DNA from: a bacterium
GTDB taxonomy: Bacteria; Bdellovibrionota_C; UBA2361; SZUA-149; JAQTWB01
NCBI GenBank assembly: GCA_028689495.1
Contig: JAQTWB010000015.1
Coordinates: 1 to 52,332, forward strand
Direction: 5' to 3'
DNA: 52,332 nt
Below, one piece after another: positions 34,409 through 43,929 of the stretch. Made by a program: the position numbers and the translations under genes. Every line of letters begins with the position of its first letter. Position 1 is the first letter of the stretch. The notes under the pieces were generated by a model. The model was not told the origin of the DNA. It made no database searches and saw only the letters and a list, made by a program, of their open reading frames with translations.

Positions 34409-35238
34409 AATTCTACTCCTCCCCGTCCAAGATTCGCCATTGCTTGAGAAACATCTTCGAGAATCGTCAAACGACCGCCGTAAGTTTTCTGAAGATTGTC
34501 TTCGTTAAAAACGTCTTTGACCGGCCCCTGAGCGACAACCCGGGTATTTAGCAAAATAACCTGATCAAAATATCTCGTCACTGTCGACAGGTCGTGATGT
34601 ACACAAATTACTGTCGCCCCCTCTCCGCGAAGCTTCATCAGGATATCGACAATCGCCTGTTCTGTTGCCGCATCAACTCCGACAAAAGGCTCGTCCATGA
34701 AATAAAGCTCTGCCTCCTGTGCCAGAGCACGAGCCAGAAAAACCCTTTGCTGCTGACCGCCAGAAAGCTGGCTTATCTGGCGCCCGGCAAAATCAGCCAT
34801 CCCCACTTTGTCCAGAGCGGACATCGCTGCATCGCGATGCTCCCGGCGCACTCGGCCTAGAAAGCCGATACGACCATACCGCCCCATTGTCACCACATCA
34901 GCAACGGACACGGGAAAATCCCAGTCAACTGATTCGCGCTGAGGAACATAACCAACACGAAGCCGTGACTCATTATAAGGCACTCCCCAATAGGCGACTT
35001 CACCCATCACCAACGGAATCAAACCGAGACAGGCCTTTATCAAGGTACTTTTACCAGCACCATTTGGACCAACTACTGCTATCAAACTTCCTTCTGGCGC
35101 ATCATACTCCACGTCCCAGAGCACCGGTTTCTGCTGATAAGCTACAGTCATCGCGTGAATCGCCAGTGGACTTCGCGGATTATGCTCCGGCCGCTCGGCA
35201 ATCGAACGTTTATCGGCATCGATAAAAGGAAATTTCAT
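34405..35238 (-). CDS. Mn/Fe ABC transporter ATPase
   Basis: A 277-residue ABC ATPase of the MntB/ZnuC/YtgB group: Walker A VGPNGAGKST, Q-loop VPQRESVDWDFP (the VDWDFP form is characteristic of manganese/iron importers), signature LSGGQQQR, Walker B LYFMDEPFVGVD and the H-loop VCVHHD. About 25 extra residues precede the usual start. GGAG precedes the ATG. It sits 12 nt after the binding-protein gene and overlaps the first permease. Confidence 0.95.
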   Translation of the reverse strand: MKFPFIDADKRSIAERPEHNPRSPLAIHAMTVAYQQKPVLWDVEYDAPEGSLIAVVGPNGAGKSTLIKACLGLIPLVMGEVAYWGVPYNESRLRVGYVPQRESVDWDFPVSVADVVTMGRYGRIGFLGRVRREHRDAAMSALDKVGMADFAGRQISQLSGGQQQRVFLARALAQEAELYFMDEPFVGVDAATEQAIVDILMKLRGEGATVICVHHDLSTVTRYFDQVILLNTRVVAQGPVKDVFNEDNLQKTYGGRLTILEDVSQAMANLGRGGVEL

Positions 35239-35250
35239 TTGCTACTCCTG

Positions 35251-36339
35251 CTACTCCGTGTTCTCGTCTTTGCTTGCTTCGACATTCTGTTTATGAACAT
35301 TGTCAGTTCCAAGCAGAGCGGCACGAACTGTTTCAATATTGTGTCGAATCATACCCGGATAAGTTCCCTCCGCAGTGCCAGGAGCACCCATGGCATCAGC
35401 AAAAAGCTCCCCTCCATCGGCCACTGCATTACCACGCGCAGTTACCCCAGCCCGGAGAGCAGCAATATTACGCGGCGAAATGGTCGATTCGGTAAAAACA
35501 GCCTCAACCCCGCGACCGACTATCAACCGTACAAGCTCTTCAATCTCTCTTAACCCGGCTTCACTTTCAGTACTAATCCCCTGAATACCAACCACTTCAA
35601 GATCAAAACGCCGACCGAAGTAACGAAACGCATCGTGAGAGGTAATCAGCACCCGCTTGGAGGGCGGAATCGCGGTCAGCCGCTCGTTGCCATAACTGAC
35701 CAAACTCTCGATCTCACCACGGTATACTGCAGCGCGTTGCCTGAAGACCGCACAGCTTGTTTCATCCTCGTCACAAAGCGCATCGGCAACACAATCTACA
35801 CCCAACGCCCAAAGTCCCGGGTCCATCCAAACATGCGGGTCGGGATGCCCTTCCTGCAGTGAAGTCGCCCCCCCTGGTTTCACAAACAACATGTCTTGAG
35901 GAATATTACTGCTGACAGCAACAACATGTCGCCCGGCGTCACCCAGTCGGGCCAAAGCATCAGTCATCCGTCCCTCAAGAAGCAAACCATTGTAGAAAAT
36001 GACATCCGCTTTAATCAGCGCCAGCATATCGTGGCGCCCCGGTTTAAAAAGATGTGGATCGACTCCGCTTGCCATCAATTGCGCAACTTCAACATTTTCA
36101 CCGCCTACAGCCCGAACCATATCGGCGACCATGCCGGTAGTAGCAACTGCAATAATACGATGAGATACGGTGGATTCTGCAACTGCGTTTTGGGAACCTG
36201 CCTCGAACAAAAAGATCCCTGGCAAAAAAAACAAGCCAAAAAACCAGACGAACCCGGTAGTCCACAGCGCGACCGACCAGGTTCGAGAGAACACTCGAGA
36301 CATAAAAGACATATCGGCGGCCTTTGAGGAAAACGACAT
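35251..36339 (-). CDS. Periplasmic metal-binding protein of cluster A-I (Mn-type)
   Basis: A 362-residue substrate-binding protein with a long N-terminal signal region (hydrophobic WTTGFVWFFGLFFLPGIFLF, about residues 27-46) and no lipobox Cys. The four expected ligands are visible: His in SGVDPHLFKPG, His in PDPHVWMDP, Glu in VFTESTIS and Asp in ELFADAMG. His2-Glu-Asp is the manganese/iron set; the His-rich loop of zinc-specific ZnuA is absent. The ATG at 36339 has GGAG 7 nt upstream; an in-frame ATG 9 codons on would also keep the signal peptide. It is the first gene of the transporter operon. Confidence 0.92.
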   Translation of the reverse strand: MSFSSKAADMSFMSRVFSRTWSVALWTTGFVWFFGLFFLPGIFLFEAGSQNAVAESTVSHRIIAVATTGMVADMVRAVGGENVEVAQLMASGVDPHLFKPGRHDMLALIKADVIFYNGLLLEGRMTDALARLGDAGRHVVAVSSNIPQDMLFVKPGGATSLQEGHPDPHVWMDPGLWALGVDCVADALCDEDETSCAVFRQRAAVYRGEIESLVSYGNERLTAIPPSKRVLITSHDAFRYFGRRFDLEVVGIQGISTESEAGLREIEELVRLIVGRGVEAVFTESTISPRNIAALRAGVTARGNAVADGGELFADAMGAPGTAEGTYPGMIRHNIETVRAALLGTDNVHKQNVEASKDENTE

Positions 36340-36406
36340 ATATCAACTCCGGCTTCAAAACAGGCAAGTTGAGAGAGAAAACTAACCGTTGCCAGACATA
36401 ACGCAA

Positions 36407-36428
36407 CTATGTAGCCTTGGCTACATAG
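36407..36428. promoter_or_regulatory. Perfect palindrome, probable MntR operator
   Basis: Arms CTATGTAGCC and GGCTACATAG are separated by TT: a perfect 10+10 inverted repeat. It lies midway in the 148-nt region between the divergent transporter operon (start 36339) and mntR (start 36488). Its half-site is similar to, not identical with, the CATAGC/GCTATG core of the E. coli MntR box. Position and symmetry suggest control of both transcripts (inference). Confidence 0.75.
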
Positions 36429-36487
36429 AATGTTGTTTTTTCTTTTCTTGAATTTTTCAATCTTCCGAATATTTGGAGCCCATTACC

Positions 36488-36913
36488 GTGAAAAAACGCT
36501 CAATTCCTTTTCGCAAGGCTCGCACCGCCCAAAAAAACGCTGCTGCCGAAGACTACACCGAACTGGTGTCGGAACTAATCAGCGACTGCGGCGAAGCGAG
36601 GACCTGCGCAATTGCCGAACATATGGGCGTTTCGCATGTCACTGTCTGCCGCACATTACAGCGCCTGCAGGAAGAAGGTTATCTCGTCACTGGCCCACGG
36701 CTCCCGGTAACCCTGACATCCAAAGGTCAGCGCACTGCAAAAATGGCACGACATCGCCACCAGTTGCTTGTCGAATTACTGAAACAACTCGGAGTGTCAC
36801 CCGCTACAGCCGAATCAGATGCGGAAGGAGCAGAACACCACTTGAGCCCGGAGACCATACGCTGTATTGAATTGTTTCTGCGGAAAGGTCTTGCCGATAA
36901 GAACGCCGCGTGA
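36488..36913 (+). CDS. mntR: Manganese-responsive regulator MntR
   Basis: A 141-residue DtxR-family repressor of the short MntR type (winged helix plus dimerisation domain, no SH3/FeoA domain). All MntR metal ligands are recognisable: D22 and E25 in EDYTEL, H91 in RHQLL, and E113, E116, H117 in DAEGAEHHLS. Those correspond to D8, E11, H77, E99, E102 and H103 of B. subtilis MntR. This favours Mn(II) over iron. GTG at 36488 has GGAG about 11 nt upstream; TTG at 36473 is less likely. It is divergent from the transporter across the palindrome. Confidence 0.93.
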   Translation: MKKRSIPFRKARTAQKNAAAEDYTELVSELISDCGEARTCAIAEHMGVSHVTVCRTLQRLQEEGYLVTGPRLPVTLTSKGQRTAKMARHRHQLLVELLKQLGVSPATAESDAEGAEHHLSPETIRCIELFLRKGLADKNAA

Positions 36914-36977
36914 ACTGGCTCTGGACAATAATCACCCAGCAGATAATTCAACTAACCACCGACCAGGAAAATCTTCC

Positions 36978-38486
36978 ATGAGCAGCCAAGAAAACGATTT
37001 CGATCTCTGCATTATCGGCTCCGGTCCGGCAGGCTATAGCGCCGCCATCCGCGCTTGGGACTATGGCCTCAAGGTCTGCCTTATCGAAAAGAACCGTCTC
37101 GGCGGCGCTGGTATTCATCATGGAGCTCTCTGCTCGAAGACGCTCTGGGAGTTATCCAAAGACTACTGTCGTGCCGCACGTTCTGATCGCGGCTATCGCG
37201 CACAATCAATCGGCATAAATTTCAGTGAGGTAAAACGCTCGGTATACCAGGCACTGGCGGAAAAAGAATTACAGATGAAAAAACAGCTCGACGCCTTTGC
37301 CGGGAAAAGCGGCAAAAACAAGGGCTCGATCAAGTTTATCCACGGCGAAGCCCGATTCCGTCAAAATCACGAGTCCAACCAAAATGAGATTGAAATTCTC
37401 CTCGACGGAGCAGTTCTGACAACGTTACGAGCAAAAAACTACCTGGTGGCAACTGGTAGCAGCCCCCGATCACTTCCTGATATTGTCATTGACGGCGAAC
37501 GCATCTTGTCATCCGATCACATCATGAACCTGGAAAACTTCCCCCGCAGTCTTGTCATTCTGGGCGCCGGAGTAATTGGTTGTGAATTTGCCACGTTATT
37601 TGCCAACTTTGCCCAGACTAAAGTCTATCTGATTGATAAAGCCGAGCGCATCCTGCCCTTTGAAGATGAGGATGTCGCACGAATATGCTCGCGCAATCTC
37701 GAGGCGAAAGGGGTGACTATCCATCACAAAGCCCAACTTATCTCAATGACAAGCTCCGGTGACATGGTCAACTATACGATAGAGCACCCTGAAGGTGGTC
37801 GGGAAACTATCTGCGTCGAATACGCTCTTGTCGCAGTTGGCCGAACCCCAAACACCACTTCTATCGGTCTTGAACAGGCTGGGGTGACCTTTGACAAATC
37901 CGGCAATATCGTTCACCTCGATACCTGTTCATCAAATCCTCAAATATCCGCCGCTGGAGACGTGACAATGGACATGGCCCTGGTCAGCATTGCCGAAATT
38001 GAAGGCCGCCATGCGGTAGAAAAGATTATCAATCCCGAATTCAAACCGATGAGCTACCAGAACGTCTCGACAATCATGTTCCTCGACCCGGAAGTCGCGG
38101 CAATTGGCCTCAATGAAAAAATGGCTCAGGAAAAACGCATTCCCTACAAAGTCGCCACTTACAGCTACTCTCTGGTCAATCGAGCCATCGCCATGCGGGC
38201 CACAGAAGGTTTTGTCAAACTGCTGGTGACCAACGATAGCGAAATGAAAATTCTTGGTATGCGGGCACTTGGCGTTCACGCCTCGACAACAATTGAGGCC
38301 GCATCAATCATGATGCACCTCGGGCGACCGGTTGCCGACCTTGCCGATGTACTCCATCCGCATCCGGCAATTACCGAAGCACTGCTTGAATGCGCCCGCA
38401 TGCTCTGCGGCACATCAATCTACAAACCAGAGGTGTTCCCGGCTGAACTGCGGTTAAGCTGCGTTACATATGAAGAGGAAAAATAG
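36978..38486 (+). CDS. E3-like flavoprotein lacking the redox disulfide
   Basis: A 502-residue FAD/NAD(P)-dependent class-I pyridine-nucleotide oxidoreductase. It has the FAD motif IGSGPAGYSAAIRA, the NAD motif LVILGAGVIGCEFATLFA, the second FAD motif ISAAGDV, and a C-terminal dimerisation domain with HPHPAITEA, which holds the His-Glu dyad of dihydrolipoamide dehydrogenase. The active disulfide CxxxxC is absent: LGGAGIHHGALCSK (residues 41-54) replaces GGTCLNxGCIPSK, with a lone Cys two places further on. It could be a transhydrogenase, diaphorase or a divergent E3. AGGAA precedes the ATG. It abuts mscS with TAGATG. Confidence 0.85.
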   Translation: MSSQENDFDLCIIGSGPAGYSAAIRAWDYGLKVCLIEKNRLGGAGIHHGALCSKTLWELSKDYCRAARSDRGYRAQSIGINFSEVKRSVYQALAEKELQMKKQLDAFAGKSGKNKGSIKFIHGEARFRQNHESNQNEIEILLDGAVLTTLRAKNYLVATGSSPRSLPDIVIDGERILSSDHIMNLENFPRSLVILGAGVIGCEFATLFANFAQTKVYLIDKAERILPFEDEDVARICSRNLEAKGVTIHHKAQLISMTSSGDMVNYTIEHPEGGRETICVEYALVAVGRTPNTTSIGLEQAGVTFDKSGNIVHLDTCSSNPQISAAGDVTMDMALVSIAEIEGRHAVEKIINPEFKPMSYQNVSTIMFLDPEVAAIGLNEKMAQEKRIPYKVATYSYSLVNRAIAMRATEGFVKLLVTNDSEMKILGMRALGVHASTTIEAASIMMHLGRPVADLADVLHPHPAITEALLECARMLCGTSIYKPEVFPAELRLSCVTYEEEK

Positions 38487-39560
38487 ATGACCCTACAAGA
38501 CATCGAACCAGTCCTTCAGTTTCAAGTATACGGCAATCCGCTACATCTCTGGCTTGCCGCTATTGCAATATTTCTATTTGGTTCAGCACTTGCCCTTTAT
38601 CTGAAGAACAAGGTGAGCAAAAAACTGCTACACTTCAGCGAAAAACGATCGCTCCAACTGGAACCGATGATTCGCGGCTTCATGAACGCGACCTACAACT
38701 ACCCTTTCCAGGCCATTGGTTTCTGGGCCGGCTGCCAGATACTCACTCTCCCGGATAACCTGCAGTCACTACTGGGACGCCTGCTGCTGGTCGCTCTGCT
38801 GTCTCAAGTGGCAATCTGGGGAGACCACCTTATTGAATACTTTCTGAAAAAGCGCATCGAAAAAGCCCAGGGTGATAACGCCGCAGAAGCTACTGCCTAT
38901 GGAGCGATAGGTTTCTTTCTCAAGGCTTCACTATGGATAGTTATCACACTGCTCGCCCTTGATAACTTCGGTGTCAATATCAACGCTCTGGTTGCCGGAC
39001 TGGGAATTGGCAGCGTTGCGATTGCTCTTGCCCTGCAAAATATCCTCGGCGATGTGTTTTGTTCTGTTTCCATTCTACTCGACAAACCATTTGAAGTCGG
39101 CGATTTCATCGTCCTCGGCACACAAAACGGCGTTGTAGAAAAAATCGGCATCAAATCGACAAGACTTCGCGCCCTTTCCGGTGAACAGTTGATCATTTCA
39201 AACTCCGATTTAATCGGCAGCCGTATTCAGAACTTCAAGCGGATGAACGAACGTCGTGTCCTGTTTACGATCGGCGTAACCTACGACACCAAGGATGAAC
39301 TATTACGAGAAATTCCCGGACTACTCCGCGATGCTATAAATAAAGAGCCGCTCGCCCGTTTTGATCGGGCACACCTCAAGGAATTTGGCGCCTATTCCTT
39401 GAATTTTGAAGTAGTCTACTTCGTCAGCAGCCGTGAGTACAATATCTATATGGATATGCAGGAAAGAATAAATCTTGAAGTCTTCGCTCAATTTAAGGTA
39501 AGAGGTATCGAGTTTGCTTTCCCGACTCAGACGCTACATCTGCAGAAGTCCGGAAATTGA
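38487..39560 (+). CDS. Small-conductance mechanosensitive channel, MscS family
   Basis: A 357-residue MscS-type channel. Four or so hydrophobic helices (about 17-35, 65-115, 140-165) precede the pore-lining TM3 (VAGLGIGSVAIALALQNILG) and the beta domain (FCSVSILLDKPFEVGDFIVL, NGVVEKIGIKSTRLR). It releases solutes on hypo-osmotic shock. Length is somewhat above E. coli MscS (286). Its ATG follows the stop of the flavoprotein gene with no gap, so the two are cotranscribed. Confidence 0.93.
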   Translation: MTLQDIEPVLQFQVYGNPLHLWLAAIAIFLFGSALALYLKNKVSKKLLHFSEKRSLQLEPMIRGFMNATYNYPFQAIGFWAGCQILTLPDNLQSLLGRLLLVALLSQVAIWGDHLIEYFLKKRIEKAQGDNAAEATAYGAIGFFLKASLWIVITLLALDNFGVNINALVAGLGIGSVAIALALQNILGDVFCSVSILLDKPFEVGDFIVLGTQNGVVEKIGIKSTRLRALSGEQLIISNSDLIGSRIQNFKRMNERRVLFTIGVTYDTKDELLREIPGLLRDAINKEPLARFDRAHLKEFGAYSLNFEVVYFVSSREYNIYMDMQERINLEVFAQFKVRGIEFAFPTQTLHLQKSGN

Positions 39561-39647
39561 CAAGATACGACCTGTCTGCTGACATTTACCTGTGAAGGCA
39601 AAAGTCGGCAGGGCAAAGATTATTTCAACATTACCAGGGAGCATTTT

Positions 39648-40268
39648 ATGCCAGTTCTCAAGCACGCCTTCATCAGCAAAACCTCATTCGCATTGTCTTT
39701 GCTGGCATTGTCCATCATCCCCTTGTCAACAGCTCAGGCTGAAACGCTAAAAATTGACACTGATAAAAGTCAAGTCAGCTGGACCGGGAAGAAACTCACC
39801 GGTCAGCACAATGGCACAGTCAAACTATCCGATGGAACTATTGAAGTAGAAGGCGACAAAATTGTTGCCGGCTCATTCAAAATTTCCTTGGGAAGTATTG
39901 TCAATCTTGACCTTGAAGACCCGGCCTGGAATACAAAATTGGTAAATCATCTTAAATCAGAAGATTTCTTCAATATCGCCGCTTTTCCTGATGCCACTTT
40001 TTCCATCAAGTCCGTAGAAGGAGAACTGTCCTCCGGGGAAGTGACAATCACTGGTGATCTCGCAGTTAAAGACATTGCTCATTCGATAACCTTCCCGGCC
40101 GCAGTGATGAAACACGGCGAACTCTGGCATGCCACAGCCAAACTGAATATCGACCGCACTCTCTGGGACATTCGCTACAATTCAGGCAAGTTCTTTGATG
40201 CAAATAACCTCGGGGACAAACTGATCTATGACGATATCGAAATCGGACTTGAGATTCTAACGAAGTAG
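39648..40268 (+). CDS. YceI-family periplasmic lipid-binding-like protein
   Basis: A 206-residue YceI protein: a signal peptide (LSLLALSIIPLSTAQA, cleavage near residue 31), then a lipocalin-like barrel with KIDTDKSQVSWTGKKL, GSIVNLDLE, HLKSEDFF and FPDATFSI. Family members bind polyisoprenoids such as ubiquinone-8. GGGAG precedes the ATG. It is separated from mscS by 87 nt and followed by a terminator-like hairpin. Confidence 0.93.
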   Translation: MPVLKHAFISKTSFALSLLALSIIPLSTAQAETLKIDTDKSQVSWTGKKLTGQHNGTVKLSDGTIEVEGDKIVAGSFKISLGSIVNLDLEDPAWNTKLVNHLKSEDFFNIAAFPDATFSIKSVEGELSSGEVTITGDLAVKDIAHSITFPAAVMKHGELWHATAKLNIDRTLWDIRYNSGKFFDANNLGDKLIYDDIEIGLEILTK

Positions 40269-40295
40269 GTGGTGGCATGATTTGCCATTGTCTGC

Positions 40296-40405
40296 ATACG
40301 CCAGGATAGCTCGTCTACTAAACGACTCAACTCGAATAGTATAGAAGAGCCTTCCAGGCTCTTTTCAACCCAACCAGCACGCGCCAGGATGGCGCGTCTA
40401 CATTT
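40296..40405. repeat. Two copies of a GCCAGGAT-GTCTAC repeat
   Basis: ACGCCAGGATAGCTCGTCTAC (in two parts, 40298-40318) and GCGCCAGGATGGCGCGTCTAC (about 40381-40401) are direct copies of one short element; the second contains the palindrome GCGCCAGGATGGCGC. They lie between yceI and acnA, on either side of the hairpin at 40345-40365. Confidence 0.6.
40345..40365 (+). terminator. Terminator-like hairpin after yceI
   Basis: AAGAGCC (40345-40351), loop TTCCA, GGCTCTT (40357-40363), then TT. The 7-bp stem ends in a short T-run. It would end the flavoprotein-mscS-yceI transcript. Confidence 0.55.
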
Positions 40406-40436
40406 AGCACCTAAAAGTCTAGCCGATCCTAATCCT

Positions 40437-40465
40437 TCGACAGACCCGCCAATTGTTTGTATAAA
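40437..40465 (+). promoter_or_regulatory. Predicted sigma-70 promoter of acnA
   Basis: A -35 TCGACA (40437-40442) and a -10 TATAAA (40460-40465) are separated by exactly 17 nt. Each differs from consensus at one position. Transcription would begin about 80 nt upstream of the acnA start. Confidence 0.5.
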
Positions 40466-40551
40466 ACCACAACGTCGTTCTGGTGCCGACAAGGCAGCTT
40501 TTGCGACCGTTTTCCTTGTTATTTCTCACAGTCAGTTAATGGAGTTTGTCA

Positions 40552-43254
40552 ATGGGCAAGAATCACGACTATTTTTCTACACAGCGTTCACTTGAGCTGT
40601 CGGACGGATCGAAAGTCTCTTATTATTCCTTGCCTGAACTTGAAAAAGCCGGGTTCAATCACATTGCCAAACTCCCCTACTCACTGCGCGTCCTGCTTGA
40701 AAGCGCACTCAGAAACTGCGATGAATTTGTCTTCACCAAAGACCACGTCGCCCAGCTTGCCAACTGGACCCCGAAGGGGAACCGCGAAGAAGTCCCATAC
40801 AAACCGGCACGCGTTGTCCTACAGGACTTCACTGGAGTTCCAGCCGTTGTTGACCTGGCGGCAATGCGCGATGCGATGACCCGACTTGGCGGCGATCCTG
40901 AGCGTATCAACCCACTTGTCCCCTGCGACCTTGTCATCGACCACTCGGTGCAGGTCGATTATTTTGGCGGCAGCGATTCACTTGGCCGCAACGAAGAACT
41001 GGAATTCTCCCGTAACAACGAGCGCTACGAATTTCTCAAGTGGGGACAAACCGCTTTCTCCAATTTCCGCGTCGTACCCCCATCAACCGGGATTGTGCAC
41101 CAGGTAAACCTCGAATACCTGGCAAGTGGCGTATTCCTCGACGAGAAAAACGCTGTCGCTTATCCCGACAGCTGCGTTGGCACTGATTCCCATACGCCGA
41201 TGGTCGACGGTATGGGAGTACTCTCCTGGGGTGTCGGTGGAATCGAAGCCGAGGCTGTGATGCTCGGCCAGCCAATATACATGCTTGTCCCTGATGTCAT
41301 CGGTTTCAAACTTACCGGTAAAATGCCCGAAGGCACAACCGCCACTGACCTTGTCCTGAAAATCACAGAGGTCTGCAGGAAATATGGCGTTGTCGGCAAA
41401 TTCGTCGAATTCTTTGGACCCGGTGTTGAAACAATGAGCGTCGCCGACCGGGCAACTGTCTCCAACATGGCACCAGAGCAGGGTTCAACAGTTGCTTTCT
41501 TTCCCGTTGACCAGAAAACACTGGAGTTTCTCCGTCTCTCCGGACGAAATGAAAAAACAATCGAACTCGTCGAAAAGTATTCTCGCGCCCAGGGCATGTT
41601 CGTCACCGCCGATTCACCGGAACCGGAATACAGCGATGTGATTGAGCTCGACCTCTCGACGGTTGAGCCTGCGCTTGCCGGACCAAAAAGACCACACGAC
41701 CGCTTGCCGCTGACTCAAGTTGGACCGACATTTAACAGCGTGCTCTCAGCTCCGATTGGCCCGCGAGGTTATGGCCTGAGCCCTGACAAGTTGAACGCCT
41801 CGGCAACTGTGCACTTCAAGGACGGCAGCTCATCTGAAATCAAAAACGGCGCCGTAGTCATTGCCGCAATTACTTCCTGCACCAACACCAGCAACCCCTC
41901 GGTAATGCTGGCGGCTGGTCTGGTGGCAAAAAAAGCAGTTGAAAAGGGCCTGACAGTAAAGCCTTATGTAAAAACATCCCTCGCTCCAGGGTCCCGTGTT
42001 GTTACTGAATATCTGAAAAAATCGGGGCTAAACACCTACCTCGACAAACTTGGCTTTCAGACCGTGGGTTATGGCTGCACAACCTGTATTGGAAACTCCG
42101 GACCGCTTCCCGAAGAAGTAGCCTCAGCAATCAACGAGGGCGATATTGTCGCTTCCGCAGTCCTCTCCGGAAACAGAAACTTTGAAGGAAGAGTCAATCC
42201 ACTGACACGCACCAACTACCTCGCAAGCCCACCACTGGTTGTCGCCTACGCCCTGTTCGGCACAACGGCCGGTGACATCACCAAAGACGCGATTGGCACA
42301 GACAAGAACGGCAAACCCGTGTATCTCGCCGACATCTGGCCGACAAGCGCCGAAATCACAGCGGCGGTAACTAATAACGTTAGCGGCGAAATGTTCAGCC
42401 GTGAATACGCCGACGCCTGGAAAGGCTCTCCTGCCTGGCAAAAAATTCAGGCACCGACAGGAAAACTCTATTCTTGGAACAAATCGTCGACTTATGTCCA
42501 GTGCCCACCGTTCTTTGACCAGATCAGCAAAGACAAACAGGAGATTAAAGCAATCCACAAAGCCCGCTGTATCGCAAAGTTTGCTGATTCGGTAACTACA
42601 GACCACATTTCACCGGCAGGCTCGATTGCCGCCACTTCTCCAGCCGCAAAATATCTACTTGGACACGGTGTCGAGAAAAAAGATTTTAACAGCTACGGTT
42701 CGCGCCGTGGCAATGACCACGTAATGAAGCGTGGGACCTTTGCCAACATCAGGCTGAAAAACCAGCTCATTCCAAATAGCGAGGGCAACGTCACTGTTCA
42801 TTTCCCTAGCGGACAACAGACAACTATTTTCGACGCTGCGGAGCTTTACGCCAAGGAACGGACTCCACTGGTAGTTCTCGCCGGCAAGGAATACGGCAGC
42901 GGCTCGTCGCGCGACTGGGCGGCCAAGGGTCCATTCCTGCTCGGCATAAGGGCGGCTATCGCTGAAAGCTATGAACGTATCCACCGCAGCAATCTGATCG
43001 GCATGGGCATCTTGCCACTACAATTCGTTGAGGGACAATCGGCATCTTCTCTTGGACTTACCGGTGAAGAAATATTTGAGATTGCGATAAACGACAGCAC
43101 CAAGCCGCAGGAAATTGTCAAAGTCACAGCAACACTTGGCGACAAAACAATTACCTTCGACACTATCAGCCGCATCGATACACCGATTGAGGTTGAATAC
43201 TACCGCGAAGGCGGAATTCTCAACTGGGTGCTAAAAAGCCTCTCGCGAGAATGA
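40552..43254 (+). CDS. acnA: Aconitate hydratase A
   Basis: A 900-residue AcnA/IRP-type aconitase of normal length. The [4Fe-4S] ligands are visible in [12 protein letters not shown] and [41 protein letters not shown] and the C-terminal swivel domain [17 protein letters not shown] are conserved. It isomerises citrate and isocitrate in the TCA cycle. ATG at 40552 has GGAG 7 nt upstream. It stands alone and converges on the 43357 gene. Confidence 0.98.
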   Translation: MGKNHDYFSTQRSLELSDGSKVSYYSLPELEKAGFNHIAKLPYSLRVLLESALRNCDEFVFTKDHVAQLANWTPKGNREEVPYKPARVVLQDFTGVPAVVDLAAMRDAMTRLGGDPERINPLVPCDLVIDHSVQVDYFGGSDSLGRNEELEFSRNNERYEFLKWGQTAFSNFRVVPPSTGIVHQVNLEYLASGVFLDEKNAVAYPDSCVGTDSHTPMVDGMGVLSWGVGGIEAEAVMLGQPIYMLVPDVIGFKLTGKMPEGTTATDLVLKITEVCRKYGVVGKFVEFFGPGVETMSVADRATVSNMAPEQGSTVAFFPVDQKTLEFLRLSGRNEKTIELVEKYSRAQGMFVTADSPEPEYSDVIELDLSTVEPALAGPKRPHDRLPLTQVGPTFNSVLSAPIGPRGYGLSPDKLNASATVHFKDGSSSEIKNGAVVIAAITSCTNTSNPSVMLAAGLVAKKAVEKGLTVKPYVKTSLAPGSRVVTEYLKKSGLNTYLDKLGFQTVGYGCTTCIGNSGPLPEEVASAINEGDIVASAVLSGNRNFEGRVNPLTRTNYLASPPLVVAYALFGTTAGDITKDAIGTDKNGKPVYLADIWPTSAEITAAVTNNVSGEMFSREYADAWKGSPAWQKIQAPTGKLYSWNKSSTYVQCPPFFDQISKDKQEIKAIHKARCIAKFADSVTTDHISPAGSIAATSPAAKYLLGHGVEKKDFNSYGSRRGNDHVMKRGTFANIRLKNQLIPNSEGNVTVHFPSGQQTTIFDAAELYAKERTPLVVLAGKEYGSGSSRDWAAKGPFLLGIRAAIAESYERIHRSNLIGMGILPLQFVEGQSASSLGLTGEEIFEIAINDSTKPQEIVKVTATLGDKTITFDTISRIDTPIEVEYYREGGILNWVLKSLSRE

Positions 43255-43272
43255 TCTGAGAACACATCTCCT

Positions 43273-43300
43273 GTAGGGGCGTCTCGCGAGGCGCCCCTAC
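43273..43300. repeat. Palindromic repeat, second copy
   Basis: GTAGGGGCG at 43273-43281 and CGCCCCTAC at 43292-43300 are inverted arms around a central CTCGCGAG core. It matches the element at 23212-23235. It may also serve as a transcript-end hairpin for acnA. Confidence 0.75.
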
Positions 43301-43324
43301 ATTTTATTCCGCAGCTTGTTAATG

Positions 43325-43340
43325 GCCTAAAATTTTAGGC
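43325..43340. terminator. Palindrome between convergent genes
   Basis: GCCTAAAATTTTAGGC is a perfect 16-nt palindrome between the acnA stop and the end of the 43357 minus-strand gene. It could work as a weak bidirectional terminator through its A/T runs. Confidence 0.35.
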
Positions 43341-43356
43341 AGGGAGACTACCTGCA

Positions 43357-43929
43357 CTACTTACCTTTCTGGGTCAGCATTCGCGTGCATTGGCTCGCCA
43401 GCACCTGGGGGATGTTTTTTGAACGACTAAGCCGCCTCAAATCAGCGTCGTGCAGATGTTTGACCCATTTCACTGAAACATCAATTGGCGTCTTGGGATT
43501 GGCGACAAGACCGGCTTTGACAATATAAGAGCGCATCCACTGGGCGTTATTGGCGATCTCCCGCAAAATAGCCTCGTCCAGGTTGTTGTTCTTTGCCATA
43601 TCCTGCACCTCACCTTCGGTCAGGCGCGGGTTCTGCAGCACAAACATCGCTATGCTGCGATTCGGATCACGTACAAGCAAAGCGCGCGCTGTCTTGTTGC
43701 CCAGCATCGCCAGCTTGATTTTCTGCGGAATCGACATCTCCTGAATCTGGCGATAAAGGTTATCACTGTTATCTTCTTCGTCATCTTCCTTCATCAATTC
43801 ATCAGGCACAGCTATATTGTCCGTGCCTTCGCGAATAGCGAGAAAAATCGAATGATCAGCGGTCAGACCGGCGTCGCTAAATGCCGCTTCAAATAACTGC
43901 TCTAACGAGCTACGATATAACTCAGCCAT
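43357..43929 (-). CDS. Conserved protein of unknown function (delta-type)
   Basis: A 190-residue soluble protein. The helical-repeat-like part runs IPQKIKLAMLGNKTARALL, RDPNRSIAMFVLQNPRLTEGEV, then NNLDEAILREIANNAQW and LRRLSRSKNIPQVLA. I know this sequence style from many delta-type proteobacterial genomes, where it is annotated as hypothetical; the alternating helices resemble HEAT/leucine-rich-variant repeats. An acidic linker (MKEDDEEDNSD) precedes it. ATG at 43929 overlaps the coaX stop by 8 nt, so it is the last gene of the birA-coaX run. Confidence 0.85.
   Translation of the reverse strand: MAELYRSSLEQLFEAAFSDAGLTADHSIFLAIREGTDNIAVPDELMKEDDEEDNSDNLYRQIQEMSIPQKIKLAMLGNKTARALLVRDPNRSIAMFVLQNPRLTEGEVQDMAKNNNLDEAILREIANNAQWMRSYIVKAGLVANPKTPIDVSVKWVKHLHDADLRRLSRSKNIPQVLASQCTRMLTQKGK

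Noticed and set aside
36867..36977. 37-codon N-terminal extension of the flavoprotein
   Set aside because: It overlaps mntR in another frame, and the FAD motif begins right after the ATG at 36978.
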